Assembly: GCA_016790575.1 (NCBI GenBank)
Contig: JAEUOU010000013.1
Span: forward strand, 1 to 63,323
Source: Burkholderiaceae bacterium
Lineage (GTDB): Bacteria; Pseudomonadota; Gammaproteobacteria; Burkholderiales; Burkholderiaceae_C
DNA length: 63,323 nucleotides
Reading direction: 5' to 3'
Position numbers and translations under genes: made by a program. The notes below the pieces were generated by a model. The model ran no database searches. It was given only the letters and a program-made list of their open reading frames with translations, and was not told the origin of the DNA. Shown here one piece after another: positions 1 to 8,263 of the stretch. Each line of letters begins with the position of its first letter. The first letter of the stretch is position 1.

Positions 1-443
1 TCGGCCAGCATCAGCAGCGCAGGCTCGGGCAGCCACCGCGGATGCCATGTGGTGCGCAGTTCGTACGCCACGCCTGACTGCTGCACCAGCTGCAGCGCCC
101 GCGCGGTTTCCCGCACGCTGCCCGGCGCGCCCGTCAGCGCCGGCAGTTGGGGTGGCGCGGCCTTGATGTCCAGCGCCACCCAGTCCAGCAGCGGCAGCAC
201 GCGGCTCAAGTGCGCGGCCGACACGCCAGCCGTGTGCAGTGCCGTGGCCAAGCCTGCCTCACGCACTTCGGCCAGGGCCGAGGGCAGCGCCGGGTCGAGC
301 GTAGGTTCACCGCCGCTGAACACCAGTCCGTCGAGCAGGCCGATGCGGTCCTGCCAGCGCGCACGCAGGTCAGCCCAGCGAAGCCCGGCCTGGGGCGCGC
401 ACTGAGACTGCAAACCCGGGTTGTGACAGTAGCTGCAGCGCCA
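1..443 (-). pseudogene. nrdG: anaerobic ribonucleotide reductase activating protein (NrdG-like radical SAM), 5'-truncated
   Basis: Read on the minus strand, this stretch gives an uninterrupted radical-SAM sequence starting at WRCSYCHNP, the end of the CxxxCxxC cluster loop. It continues through the FSGGEPTLDP glycine motif and DWVALDIKA, typical of NrdG and pyruvate-formate-lyase-activating-like proteins that generate a glycyl radical with S-adenosylmethionine. The N-terminal 25-35 residues, including the first cluster cysteine, are missing: immediately upstream the sequence becomes the DUF1173 gene in another frame. The 3' part runs off the window, so only the broken 5' edge is visible. With one cluster cysteine lost it is unlikely to work unless a start was recruited from the neighbour. 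The identification is secure; non-function is inferred. Confidence 0.8.
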
Positions 444-1381
444 TGCACGCCCTCGACCGGGATCCACTGATCGCTGGCCAGCAGCAGGGTTGCCGTGTCG
501 ATCTCGTAGGTGTGCTCGCGCCGCGCGCGGATCAAGGCCGTGATCACCGCGCGCACGCGCTGGCCATGATCGGCGTCACGGGCTTCGAGAACTGCCGCAT
601 AGGTCCTCGCGATCCGTTCCCAGGTCTTCGCCGACGCCAGCAGCGGCGCGTCGGGCATGTGTTTCAGCCATATCCGGTAGCCGCCCGGGCAGGCCTCGGC
701 TGCCTTGAACTCGGCCAGCGCCATCGCCAGCGGCGCCACGCCATCGTGCGGCCGCAGCACCCCCAGGCGTTCGCGCCGGCGCTGCGCCGCTTCCGCGTGC
801 GTCGCTTCATTGAACTGCTCGGGCACGTACAGACGCTCGGCGAGGACGACGCCCTTCGCCCTTACGTGCTCGGCGGCGCGCTGCAGGTACTTGTGCAGCA
901 CACCCTGCGACCGCTTGCCGGCCATCGCCGGCGACCAGCGATTGAAGCCCGCGCGCTCGAACAGGAAGTGTGTCAGCGCACGAAGGCTCATCCGCCGCCG
1001 GGGCGCCTCGACCTCGCCCGGGTCATCGTCGGACCGCAGGCCAGGCGCCCGGCCCCTGACCTGTCGGTTCCACGCAAAGTCGACCCGCAGTTCGATGGCG
1101 CCCTCGGCCTCGACGACCGCATCACCCACCAATTCGCCCAGACCCGACTGCTGTGGTGAGGGCTCGAACGACGGACAAGCCGGATGGTGTTGGCTGCCGG
1201 TGTCCGGCATGCGCTTGGCCAGGTAGCTGCGATGGAAGGCGACGTACATCTCGACTCCGCCCGGTACGCACAGGCAGCGCGGGCGCTCGGGTGTCTCGTA
1301 GACAGCAGCCAACGCTTCCTGTAGCGCGGGGTCGTCCGGTTCCAGGATGCGTCCACGGATCGAGAGGCGCTGCGTGTCCAT
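444..1381 (-). pseudogene. DUF1173 family protein, C-terminally truncated
   Basis: The reading frame begins at an ATG (MDTQRLSIRG) and resembles the DUF1173 family, proteins of unknown function usually carried by integrative and conjugative elements of proteobacteria. About 310 residues look family-like, up to the motif ASDQWIPVEG. The frame then enters the opposite reading of nrdG and ends about 80 unrelated codons later, at 206. Family members, as I recall them, continue after this motif with a further 60-80 residues, so the C-terminus is lost at the junction near 445. No other conjugation gene is visible nearby. Assignment to DUF1173 is from memory of the motifs and is moderately sure. Confidence 0.65.
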
Positions 1382-1586
1382 GCGGCTCGATTCTTCGGGC
1401 CCGCGCTCCCTGCGCACCAGCCCGAAACCGGACGCAATCGTGGGGCAATCGCGATCAACTGGCTCAGTATGGGCGAAGCGTCTTGTTTGGCGACGGATGC
1501 CGATGTGCGCCACGCGTGCGAGGCTTCTCGCGGTTCAAAATATGCCCAGAGCAGCCTCGCGACGGACGCTCGCGCCCGAGTGGCGA

Positions 1587-1997
1587 TCAGCTGTCGCGCC
1601 AGAGATCGTGCATCGCGGCGGCGAACGCGCCGACGATACGCGCCTCGCCGTCGATACGGTGATCGCGCACCGCCCAGCGTCCGGCTACGAGCACGTCGCG
1701 CCACGGGCGCGAGGGCGACGAGAAGACGAGCGCGTCGAGCGTGCGCCCGGCCGGAACGCCGAGCAGCGCCGCGGCGCCGCTGTCGGCGACGAGCGCGTCG
1801 GCGCGCGCGCCTTCGACGAGCCCCCACGCGGGCTCGCCGGCCGCCGCAGCGCCGGAGGCGACTGCGGCGTCGAACCAGCACGCGGCGGTCGACGGCGCAC
1901 CTGCGTCCGGCGCGGCGCCGACATTGCGCTGGCGCAGCACGAGGCGCTGGCCGTACTCCATCCAGCGCAGTTCCTCGAGTGCGTCGCGCGTGACGTG
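1587..1997 (-). pseudogene. hutF: formimidoylglutamate deiminase fragment (HutF C-terminus)
   Basis: The minus strand encodes the last ~135 residues of an amidohydrolase matching the HutF end: VTRDALEELRWMEYGQRL, an RNV segment, then LVEGARADALVAD and a terminal NHxxR-like region. HutF removes ammonia from N-formimidoyl-L-glutamate in histidine degradation. The metal-binding N-terminal two-thirds is absent. Upstream of 1997 the frame turns into sequence that belongs to other gene fragments on both strands. There are no other hut genes in the window. A stop at 1587 gives the natural C-terminus. It is a clear remnant and cannot be catalytic. Confidence 0.75.
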
Positions 1998-2027
1998 GCA
2001 TGCAAGACACGGCGCAGCAACTAGGGC

Positions 2028-2132
2028 TGGCGTTGCGCTACCACCCGCGCTTTCCGTTGCGCCCCCGCCCTGGCGCGACGGCACGACACACCTGGTGATG
2101 TCACCGCTGGACTTCATGCAGCGGCTGGCGAT
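2028..2132 (+). mobile_element. IS91-type transposase remnant
   Basis: About 30 codons read PPPWRDGTTHLVMSPLDFMQRLA, a strongly conserved block near the C-terminus of IS91/ISPps1-type (Y2, HUH) transposases. The block is followed by unrelated sequence rather than the usual continuation around a conserved R-HGV-APN motif. Neither element end nor the catalytic tyrosines can be seen. It lies exactly between the hutF remnant and a SnoaL-like remnant. This suggests that an IS91-like element, which moves by rolling circle and can carry flanking DNA, once took part in the shuffling here. The assignment rests on one motif. Confidence 0.6.
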
Positions 2133-2215
2133 TGCTGGGAAGGCGAGCGCATCGCCGAGGCGTAGTTCTTCTACGACCCCGTGCAGCGGCAGCCCAGGGC
2201 GATTAAGGTCGGGAG
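2131..2215 (+). pseudogene. SnoaL/NTF2-like domain C-terminal fragment
   Basis: The plus strand reads WEGERIAEA, then a TAG stop, then FFYDPVQRQPRAIK in the same frame. This is the usual end of nuclear-transport-factor-2-like (SnoaL) proteins, where a final beta strand carries a W-GGRI-E--FYDP pattern. Only about 28 codons remain and one stop interrupts them, so this is debris. It abuts the transposase remnant on the left and overlaps the dihydrofolate-reductase-like remnant on the other strand to the right. The family call is tentative because so little is left. Confidence 0.4.
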
Positions 2216-2219
2216 TCGA

Positions 2220-2427
2220 TCGGCTCTCGTTGACGCGCGGCTTCCGAGCGGGCGCGCATCTGTACCGTGTGGAGCGTGGCCCGGCTACATGTCGGCGCCA
2301 AGCACGCACGTGTCACCTGCGCCATCAGACGAGAGTCCTTCCAGTGTTCGATCCAGTCGACTTCGCCGTCCGGACCTTCGATGAAGCCGTCCAGCGAGGC
2401 ATGCATCGCGGAGATGACTCTTATCAT
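2220..2427 (-). pseudogene. dihydrofolate reductase family (RibD C-terminal-like) N-terminal fragment
   Basis: From the ATG at 2427 the minus strand reads MIRVISAMHASLDGFIEG, then DGEVDWIEHWKDS. This is the classic N-terminus of small YyaP/RibD-like dihydrofolate-reductase-family proteins. After about 35 residues the family sequence (DTCVLGADM) continues only in a shifted frame and meets a TAG at once. The gene therefore has at least one frameshift and one nonsense codon, and its C-terminal two-thirds is gone. It is broken. The next ~170 bases up to the lrgB stop hold nothing I can recognise. Confidence 0.7.
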
Positions 2428-2622
2428 GTGTCGCTCCAGCTGACTACGCAATCACCTTGGATTGCTTCGCTACTGCAGGCCACTGCCGGTCGGCCTTGCC
2501 CACGAAGCCCCGCACGCTGCAAGCGCGCGCCGAACCGTCATCACCGCGACCGCGACAACGATGTGGCGTGCGCAACCGCGGAACCGCGGCCGCGAACCCG
2601 AATCGCTTCTGACGCGGCGCCT

Positions 2623-3348
2623 TCAGAAGAGCCGAAACACCAGCGGCATCAGCAGCGCCGCAAGCACCACCTGCATGCCGAGCGCCAGCCCGGCATAGGC
2701 GCCGGCATCGGCATCGACGTGCAGGGCGCGGGCGGCGCCAATGCCGTGCGCCGCGGTGCCGAGCGAGAAGCCGCGCGCCGCATAGCCGGTGGCATCGTTG
2801 GCGATGCGCAGTGCATCGAAGAGGTACTTGCCCGAGAGCGCGCCGATCATGCCCGTGAGCACCGCGAACACGGCCGACAGCGCCGGAATGCCACCGATCT
2901 TCTCGGAGATGCCCATCGCCACCGGCGCGGTCACCGACTTGGGTGCAAGTGACAGCACTACGTCATCGGGCAGGCCCACGGCCCAGCCCAGCACCACGGC
3001 CGACCCGGCTGCGGCCACGCCGCCGAGCAGCGCCGCAAGCACCAGCCGCCCGAAGCGCGCGCGCAGTTCGGCACGGCGCTGCCAGAGCGGCCAGGCCAGC
3101 GCAACCACCGCCGGCCCGAGCAGGAAGTGGATGAACTGTGCGCCGGCGAAGTAGGTCGGGTAGTCCACGCCGGTGGCCAGCAGCCCACCCGCCAGCGTGA
3201 CCACCGACCACAGCACCGGGTTGGCCCAGGGCGCGCTGTCCAGCCTCGTGTAGGCCGCGTTCGCCAGCAGGTACACGACCAGCGTGGCCGTGAGGCCGAA
3301 CAGCGGCGTGGCGGAGAGATAGACCCAAAGTTCGACGAAGCGGGGCAA
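2623..3348 (-). CDS. lrgB: LrgB family murein hydrolase effector / antiholin-like membrane protein
   Basis: A 241-residue, highly hydrophobic protein with the LrgB/CidB hallmarks: a central LAPKSVTAPVAMGISEKIGG segment and a late GTAAHGIGAARA segment. The usual length is 225-245 residues, so it is complete. LrgB partners with LrgA; in staphylococci the pair modulates murein hydrolase activity and export of small carboxylates, and bacterial LrgB/plant PLGG1 relatives move glycolate or pyruvate. The start ATG lies 3 bases after the lrgA stop, so the two are translationally linked. It is the only intact pair within the decayed left end. Confidence 0.9.
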   Translation of the reverse strand: MPRFVELWVYLSATPLFGLTATLVVYLLANAAYTRLDSAPWANPVLWSVVTLAGGLLATGVDYPTYFAGAQFIHFLLGPAVVALAWPLWQRRAELRARFGRLVLAALLGGVAAAGSAVVLGWAVGLPDDVVLSLAPKSVTAPVAMGISEKIGGIPALSAVFAVLTGMIGALSGKYLFDALRIANDATGYAARGFSLGTAAHGIGAARALHVDADAGAYAGLALGMQVVLAALLMPLVFRLF

Positions 3349-3351
3349 TGG

Positions 3352-3702
3352 CTAAACCTGCTTCTTTCTGCGTTCAAACGCCTGCAGCACGAGCACCGTC
3401 ACGGCCAGCCCGGTCCAGGTCGACAGCACGATGACGAAAAGCATGCGGCCGCCGTACTGTCCGAGCAGCGCGAGGTGGGTCATCACGCCCACGCCGACCG
3501 GGATGAACAACAGGGACAGATGGGCGAGCATGAAGTTCGCACAATCGGCCACCGGTTCGCGCACCGCGGAAAAGTGAAGACTGGCGAGCAGCAGCACCAG
3601 GCCGACCACCGGGCCGGGCAGGGGCAGCGACAAGCCGCGTGAGAGCACTTCGCCGATCGACTGGAACACCAGCAACCAGGCCATGCCGCGCAGGCCATTC
3701 AT
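3352..3702 (-). CDS. lrgA: LrgA/CidA family holin-like protein
   Basis: A 116-residue protein with four predicted membrane helices and the CidA/LrgA signature LPGPVVGLVLL at residues 27-37, ending in a basic RRKKQV tail. The ATG at 3702 is chosen because a purine-rich AAGGA lies just upstream and because residues before it do not belong to the family: the frame is open back to 4269 but there encodes a threonine-dehydratase-like fragment and junk. LrgA is the small partner of LrgB, immediately downstream. The accidental open fusion to upstream sequence is worth knowing because automatic start calling may extend this gene wrongly. Confidence 0.85.
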   Translation of the reverse strand: MNGLRGMAWLLVFQSIGEVLSRGLSLPLPGPVVGLVLLLASLHFSAVREPVADCANFMLAHLSLLFIPVGVGVMTHLALLGQYGGRMLFVIVLSTWTGLAVTVLVLQAFERRKKQV

Positions 3703-3965
3703 CGTGTTCTGTCCTTCCTTCACTGGCTCACCACGTGTGCCCTGAATTTGCTCGCTAATCAGGACACCACATGGCTTGCAACATCGATCTGCCGCAAGCA
3801 CACGACAACGTGATGGTGACAGATGCCGTCTCGCGGCCAGGGGCCGGCCTCGGGCTGCCGCCCATGCCGCCCATTCCGCCGCCCGAATTGAGGGCTCGAA
3901 GCGGCATGTGACACTCAGTACGCCCGGGCTTCGAAACCCGCCGAGCAAATGCGGCCGACCACGTT

Positions 3966-4269
3966 GTCGCGGCATCACGATCACCGCCCGCAGTCCCAGA
4001 CGCTGCGCATGGTGGGCAACGCCCTGCGCGTGGTTGCCGGCCGAGGCCGCGATCACGCCGGGCACCGTCGCGCCGCTCTCGAGCAGCGAAGCGAGCTTGT
4101 CGAGCGCGCCGCGCTCCTTGAACGAAGCAGTGAACTGCAGGTTCTCGAACTTCAGGAAGACTCGGGCGCCGACGACCTGCGATAGCGTCTTCGACTCCAG
4201 GCACGGCGTCTCGAGCACCTGGCTCGCTAAGCGCTGCGCTGCCGCCTCGACGTCGGAAAGACGCGTCAT
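3966..4269 (-). pseudogene. threonine dehydratase-like (PLP fold II) N-terminal fragment
   Basis: From the ATG at 4269 about 100 residues match the start of catabolic threonine/serine dehydratases: ETPCLESKTLS, then FLKFENLQFTASFKERGA with the PLP-binding lysine in SFK-RGA, and SAGNHAQGVA. Family similarity stops at VIVMPRQ and the frame runs on through unrelated residues into lrgA. Full enzymes have 320-400 residues, so more than two-thirds is lost and it cannot be active. The ~260 bases between this fragment and lrgA show no recognisable gene. It sits just downstream of the SDR gene and may once have been the last gene of the lut unit. Confidence 0.75.
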
Positions 4270-4374
4270 CGTTATCTCGTTTACGCGAACACGGGTGGTG
4301 CTGCGCCCGCCAAGGTCACCTTCATCGTCGTGCGGGCGCAGCGAGGCTTCGCGCCGCGGCGGTTGAACCGGGCG

Positions 4375-5157
4375 TCACTGCGCGCACCAGCCGCCGTCGA
4401 TCGACATGGCGGCGCCGCGGATCTGGTCGGCCGCATCGCTGCACAGAAAGGCGATCAGCGCGCCCACGTCGGACTCGCCGACGAAGCGACCGGTCGGCTG
4501 CTTGCCGAGCAGCGTCGCCCGCGCCGCCTCCTCGCTCACGCCCTCGGCGGCGGCGCGTTCGCGCGCCTGCTGCACCAGGAACGAACTGTTCTCGACCCAA
4601 CCCGGACAGATCGCGTTGACGGTGATCCCGGTCTGCACCAACTCCAGGGCCAGCGCCTTCGCCATACCGACCGCCCCATGCTTGGCCGCCACGTAGGCCG
4701 CCTTGTAGCCGGAGCCGACGAGGCCCTGCGACGACGACACGTTGACGATGCGCCCCCAGTTGCGCTCTCGCATGCCGGGCAGCACCCGACGGCAGGTGTG
4801 AAAGCAAGCGCTGAGGTTGACCGCGATGTCCTGCTCCCAGCGCTCGACTGGCATTGACTCCAGCGGGCCCGCGTACTGCACGCTGCCGCCGTTGATCAGG
4901 ATGTCGATGTGTCCCAGTTCGGCGAGCACGCGGCTCATCATGGCGTCGATCGACTTGGCGCTGGCCAGGTCGGCCTCGTAGAACGAGATCGCCGGCGCAA
5001 GGCCGGCTGCGCGCAAGCGCGCATGAATGGGCTCGACCTTCGTCGGAGCGCAGTGCACAGCCAGCGTCGCCTGTGTGCGCGCCAGGGCGACGATGGCGCC
5101 GATGCCGACGCTCACGTCAGAGCCGCCGATGACGAGTGCGGTCTTGGCCGCCGGCAT
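4375..5157 (-). CDS. short-chain dehydrogenase/reductase (SDR)
   Basis: A 260-residue classical SDR. Residues 10-20 form the nucleotide-binding glycine turn (GGSDVSVGIG), residues 89-92 the NNAG-equivalent NGGS, and Ser141, Tyr155 and Lys159 (YVAAK) the catalytic set. The tail MSIDGGWCAQ is typical of 3-hydroxybutyrate- and 3-oxoacyl-reductase-like members. The ATG at 5157 is preferred; a GTG overlapping the stop of the upstream receptor gene is possible. It closes a unit that imports and oxidises a small organic acid. It probably acts on a hydroxy- or oxo-acid with NAD(P)H, but the substrate cannot be told. Confidence 0.85.
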   Translation of the reverse strand: MPAAKTALVIGGSDVSVGIGAIVALARTQATLAVHCAPTKVEPIHARLRAAGLAPAISFYEADLASAKSIDAMMSRVLAELGHIDILINGGSVQYAGPLESMPVERWEQDIAVNLSACFHTCRRVLPGMRERNWGRIVNVSSSQGLVGSGYKAAYVAAKHGAVGMAKALALELVQTGITVNAICPGWVENSSFLVQQARERAAAEGVSEEAARATLLGKQPTGRFVGESDVGALIAFLCSDAADQIRGAAMSIDGGWCAQ

Positions 5158-5168
5158 GACCGACGCGC

Positions 5169-6143
5169 TCACTCGATCACGACTCCGGCGCCTCGAACGA
5201 CCTCGCCCCACTTCTTGATCTCGGCATCGAGGAAGGTGGCGAACTCCGCGGGCGTGCCTCCCATCGGTTCGACCCCCATCCCGGCCAGGCGCTCGCGGAA
5301 GGCGGGCTGCGCCAGAATCTTGTTGACGGCGCCGTTGAGGCTGTCGACGACAGCTTTGGGCGTGCCCTTGGGCGCGGCGAAGCAAAGCCAGGTGGTGGAT
5401 TCGATTTTCGGGAAACCTGCCTCGGCCATGGTCGGCACGTCTGGAAGCGCCACCGAGCGCTGGGGCGCCATGACCGCGAGCGCCTTGACTTTGTTCGCCT
5501 TGACGTGAGTGGCGATGCCGGGGACCAGTTGGAACATGATCGGAACCTCGCCCGAGAGCAGCGAGGTGGTCGCGGGACCCGCGCCGTTGAACGGCACATG
5601 GGTCATGGTTGTCTGGGTCGATTGACGGAACAGTTCGGCGGCGGTGTGCATCGAACTGCCATTTCCCGTCGTGCCGAAGTTGGCGCCCGGGTTCTTCTTC
5701 ACGTACTCGACGAACTCCTTGACGTTGTTCACCGGAATCGACGGGTGGACGACCAGGATGTTGGGGACGTTGCCGACGACGATGACGGGTTCAAAGTCCT
5801 TCTGCGGGTGAAACGGCAGGTTCTTGTACAGCGCAAGGTTGGTGGCCATCGTGCCGGCGCCGGTGAACAGCACGACATGCCCGTCGGGAGCGGCACCCTT
5901 GACGTACGCCGCGCCGATGTTCCCGTTCGCGCCGGGCTTGTTCTCGACGACGAAGGTGCCGCCGAGCATCTTGCCAAGCTCCTCCGCGAGCATGCGCGCC
6001 AGCGGATCGGTCGTGCCTCCGCCGGCCCCGAACGGAACCACGATCGTGACGGGCTTCGACGGCCACTGCTGGGCAATCACCGCTCCCCCGAGCAAGGCGC
6101 CAGCGAGCGCCACACCAGACTGCATCAACGTACGACGTTTCAT
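5169..6143 (-). CDS. Bug/TctC family tripartite tricarboxylate transporter substrate-binding protein
   Basis: A 324-residue periplasmic receptor with a signal peptide (MKRRTLMQSGVALAGALLGG, cleavage about residue 24 after VIA). Next come the Bug-family motifs WPSKPVTIVVPFGAGGGTD-like at 27-47 and LPDVPTMAEAG near residue 235. Bug proteins bind organic acids or amides and are greatly expanded in Burkholderiales, often as orphans; no TctA/TctB membrane genes are present here. It lies 48 bases after lutC and 11 bases before the SDR. A role in sensing or taking up lactate or a related hydroxy acid is an inference from context. Confidence 0.93.
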   Translation of the reverse strand: MKRRTLMQSGVALAGALLGGAVIAQQWPSKPVTIVVPFGAGGGTTDPLARMLAEELGKMLGGTFVVENKPGANGNIGAAYVKGAAPDGHVVLFTGAGTMATNLALYKNLPFHPQKDFEPVIVVGNVPNILVVHPSIPVNNVKEFVEYVKKNPGANFGTTGNGSSMHTAAELFRQSTQTTMTHVPFNGAGPATTSLLSGEVPIMFQLVPGIATHVKANKVKALAVMAPQRSVALPDVPTMAEAGFPKIESTTWLCFAAPKGTPKAVVDSLNGAVNKILAQPAFRERLAGMGVEPMGGTPAEFATFLDAEIKKWGEVVRGAGVVIE

Positions 6144-6191
6144 GGCGAAGTCTCCCGTGGAAGGTTGAACGGTGACATGTCAAGGCACCCG

Positions 6192-6839
6192 TTACGAGCC
6201 CGCAACGACCACATGCATGTAGCGCGGCCCATGCGCCCCGAGCACCAGGCTGCCTTCGATGTCGGTCGTGCCGCTGGCCCCGGTGATGAGGTTCACGTTG
6301 CGTGGCATCGGCTGGCCGGCGATCAATGCCGCGTAGTCTTCCAGGTACGCCAGGATGTCGGCACTGCGCAGCAGCACGATGTGGTGCAGTGGCAGGAAGT
6401 TCGCCAGCACCGGAGAGTCCGAACCGGAATGGAACACCAGCGAACCGGTCTCGGCGATACCCCACTTCGCCATACCCACCGCGGCAGATTCGTCCGGCGC
6501 GACTTGCGCGTGCACCTCGAATGCCGACCAATCGAGCGAGCGCAGCAGCGCGTGCGGCTGCAGCGCGACCACTGCCGGCAGCCTGCGAATCTCCAGGTAC
6601 GCGGCCACCGCGGCAGGCACGTCCGCCAGCGACGCGACCTGTTCTGCCGAAGCAGCGACCTTCGGCGATGTGACGCGCGCGATGAAGGCCTCCACGAGCG
6701 AGCTTGCGAGCAGGTCGGGACGCGTCGATGGCAGGTCCGTCAGCAGCGCGGCGGCGGCGTGTTGCACAGTCGCCGCATCGATGCTGCGTCGCCCGAGCGC
6801 GGCGCGAACCCGGCCCAGGATGTCGTCGCGCGCCGTCAC
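6192..6839 (-). CDS. lutC: lactate utilization protein C (LutC/YkgG)
   Basis: A 215-residue LUD-domain protein with the motifs GIAETGSLVFHSG near residue 130 and GPRYMHVVVAGS at the C-terminus. LutA, LutB and LutC together form the iron-sulfur complex that oxidises L-lactate to pyruvate. The chosen start is the GTG at 6839, which overlaps the TGA of lutB (GTGA). It fits the family N-terminus TARDDILGRVRAALG and implies translational coupling. No earlier in-frame start is family-like. The upstream and downstream neighbours are lutB and the Bug receptor. Confidence 0.9.
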   Translation of the reverse strand: MTARDDILGRVRAALGRRSIDAATVQHAAAALLTDLPSTRPDLLASSLVEAFIARVTSPKVAASAEQVASLADVPAAVAAYLEIRRLPAVVALQPHALLRSLDWSAFEVHAQVAPDESAAVGMAKWGIAETGSLVFHSGSDSPVLANFLPLHHIVLLRSADILAYLEDYAALIAGQPMPRNVNLITGASGTTDIEGSLVLGAHGPRYMHVVVAGS

Positions 6840-8263
6840 TTGCGCCGCCCTTCGCCGCTGGTGTAGCGGGCCATAAAAGTCCGGCCCTCGGGCGCCGGAA
6901 AGTCTCGATACTCCGCCCACGGGCCGAGCCCGGGCATGCTGCGGATCCAGCCCCCACGGCTGAACAGTCGCAGTACGCGAACAGCCACCGCCGTTTGCAG
7001 TCTGTAGAGCCACGGCCGAGAGGCCACGAAGGTGAAGACACCCATCCCGAAGCGCATCGCCGCCGGTTCCAGCCCTTCGCGCCAAGAGCGGTCGCGCCAG
7101 CCGCGCAGCAGCGTCGGCAGCGGAATGTCGACCGGGCAGACCTCCTGGCACTTGCCGTTGAGCGTGCACGCATGCGGCAGATCGCGGGACTTCTCCAGGC
7201 CGTCGAAGACCGGCGTGAGCACGGCCCCCATCGGCCCGGGATAGGTGCCGCCATAGGCATGCCCGCCCATCTGCCGGAACACCACGCAGTGGTTCATGCA
7301 CGCGCCGCAGCGCAGGCAGCGCAGCATGTCGCGCAAGCCAGCCTCGGCGAGCATCTTCGTGCGGCCGTTGTCGACCAGCACGATGTGGAACTCCTCGGGG
7401 CCGTCCAGATCGCCTGGCTTCTTCGGCCCGCAATGGAAGGTGGTGTACTGCGTGACATCGGCTCCGGTGGCCGAGCGGACCAGCAGGCGCAGCAGCGCAA
7501 ACGCGTGCGGCAGGCTCGGCACCAGCTTCTCGATGCCGGCCGTCACGATGTGCACACGCGGCGGCGAGGTCGTCAGCTCGGCGTTGCCCTCGTTGGTCAC
7601 GGTGCAGGTCGCGCCGGTATCGGCGATCAGGAAGTTGGCGCCCGAGATCGACACGTCGGCGCTCAGGAACTTGTCGCGCAGCTCGCGCCGCGCACTGTCG
7701 ACCATCGCCTCGATCGTCTCCTCGCGGTGCGGGACGCGGTGCGACTGCTTGAACATCTCCGACACCTGCTCGCGCGTGCGATGCATCGACGGCCAGACGA
7801 TGTGTGACGGCCGATCGCCTCCGAGTTGCACGATGTGCTCGGCAAGATCGGTTTCGACGCGCTCGATGCCGGCCGCATCCAGCGCATGCGGCAGGCCGAT
7901 CTCCTCGCCGAGCATCGACTTCACCCGCGTGACCCGCTTCGCCTGCGCCTTGCGGCAGAGATCCACGACGATGCGCGAGGCCTCGTCGGCCGAAGACGCC
8001 CAGTGCACCTCGGCACCGGAGGCGATCGCGTTGCGTTCAAACTCGAGCAAGTAGTGGTCGAAGTGCTCAATGACGTGGTCCTTGATCCGCTTGCCGCGGT
8101 CGCGGGCGGCGTCGAACTGCGGAAAGGCCGCCAGCGCGGCGGCGCGCTTGCGCTCGGCCGTGCCGGTCGTGCGGTCGACCGCGACCTTCAGCGTGGGATC
8201 GGCCAGCGCTACGTCGGCGCGCGCGCGGAAGGAGAGGATGGAGGTGTGCATTGGCTCGCTCAT
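6836..8263 (-). CDS. lutB: lactate utilization iron-sulfur protein LutB (LldF/YkgF)
   Basis: A 475-residue protein with an N-terminal LUD domain and a C-terminal ferredoxin-like domain. The two cluster-binding motifs are CLRCGACMNHC around residue 313 and CTLNGKCQEVCP around 363. The length matches the family (470-485). It is the central electron-transfer subunit of LutABC. The start ATG overlaps the end of lutA by 4 bases and its stop overlaps lutC's GTG, so lutA-lutB-lutC is a tightly coupled set. Confidence 0.95.
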   Translation of the reverse strand: MSEPMHTSILSFRARADVALADPTLKVAVDRTTGTAERKRAAALAAFPQFDAARDRGKRIKDHVIEHFDHYLLEFERNAIASGAEVHWASSADEASRIVVDLCRKAQAKRVTRVKSMLGEEIGLPHALDAAGIERVETDLAEHIVQLGGDRPSHIVWPSMHRTREQVSEMFKQSHRVPHREETIEAMVDSARRELRDKFLSADVSISGANFLIADTGATCTVTNEGNAELTTSPPRVHIVTAGIEKLVPSLPHAFALLRLLVRSATGADVTQYTTFHCGPKKPGDLDGPEEFHIVLVDNGRTKMLAEAGLRDMLRCLRCGACMNHCVVFRQMGGHAYGGTYPGPMGAVLTPVFDGLEKSRDLPHACTLNGKCQEVCPVDIPLPTLLRGWRDRSWREGLEPAAMRFGMGVFTFVASRPWLYRLQTAVAVRVLRLFSRGGWIRSMPGLGPWAEYRDFPAPEGRTFMARYTSGEGRRK

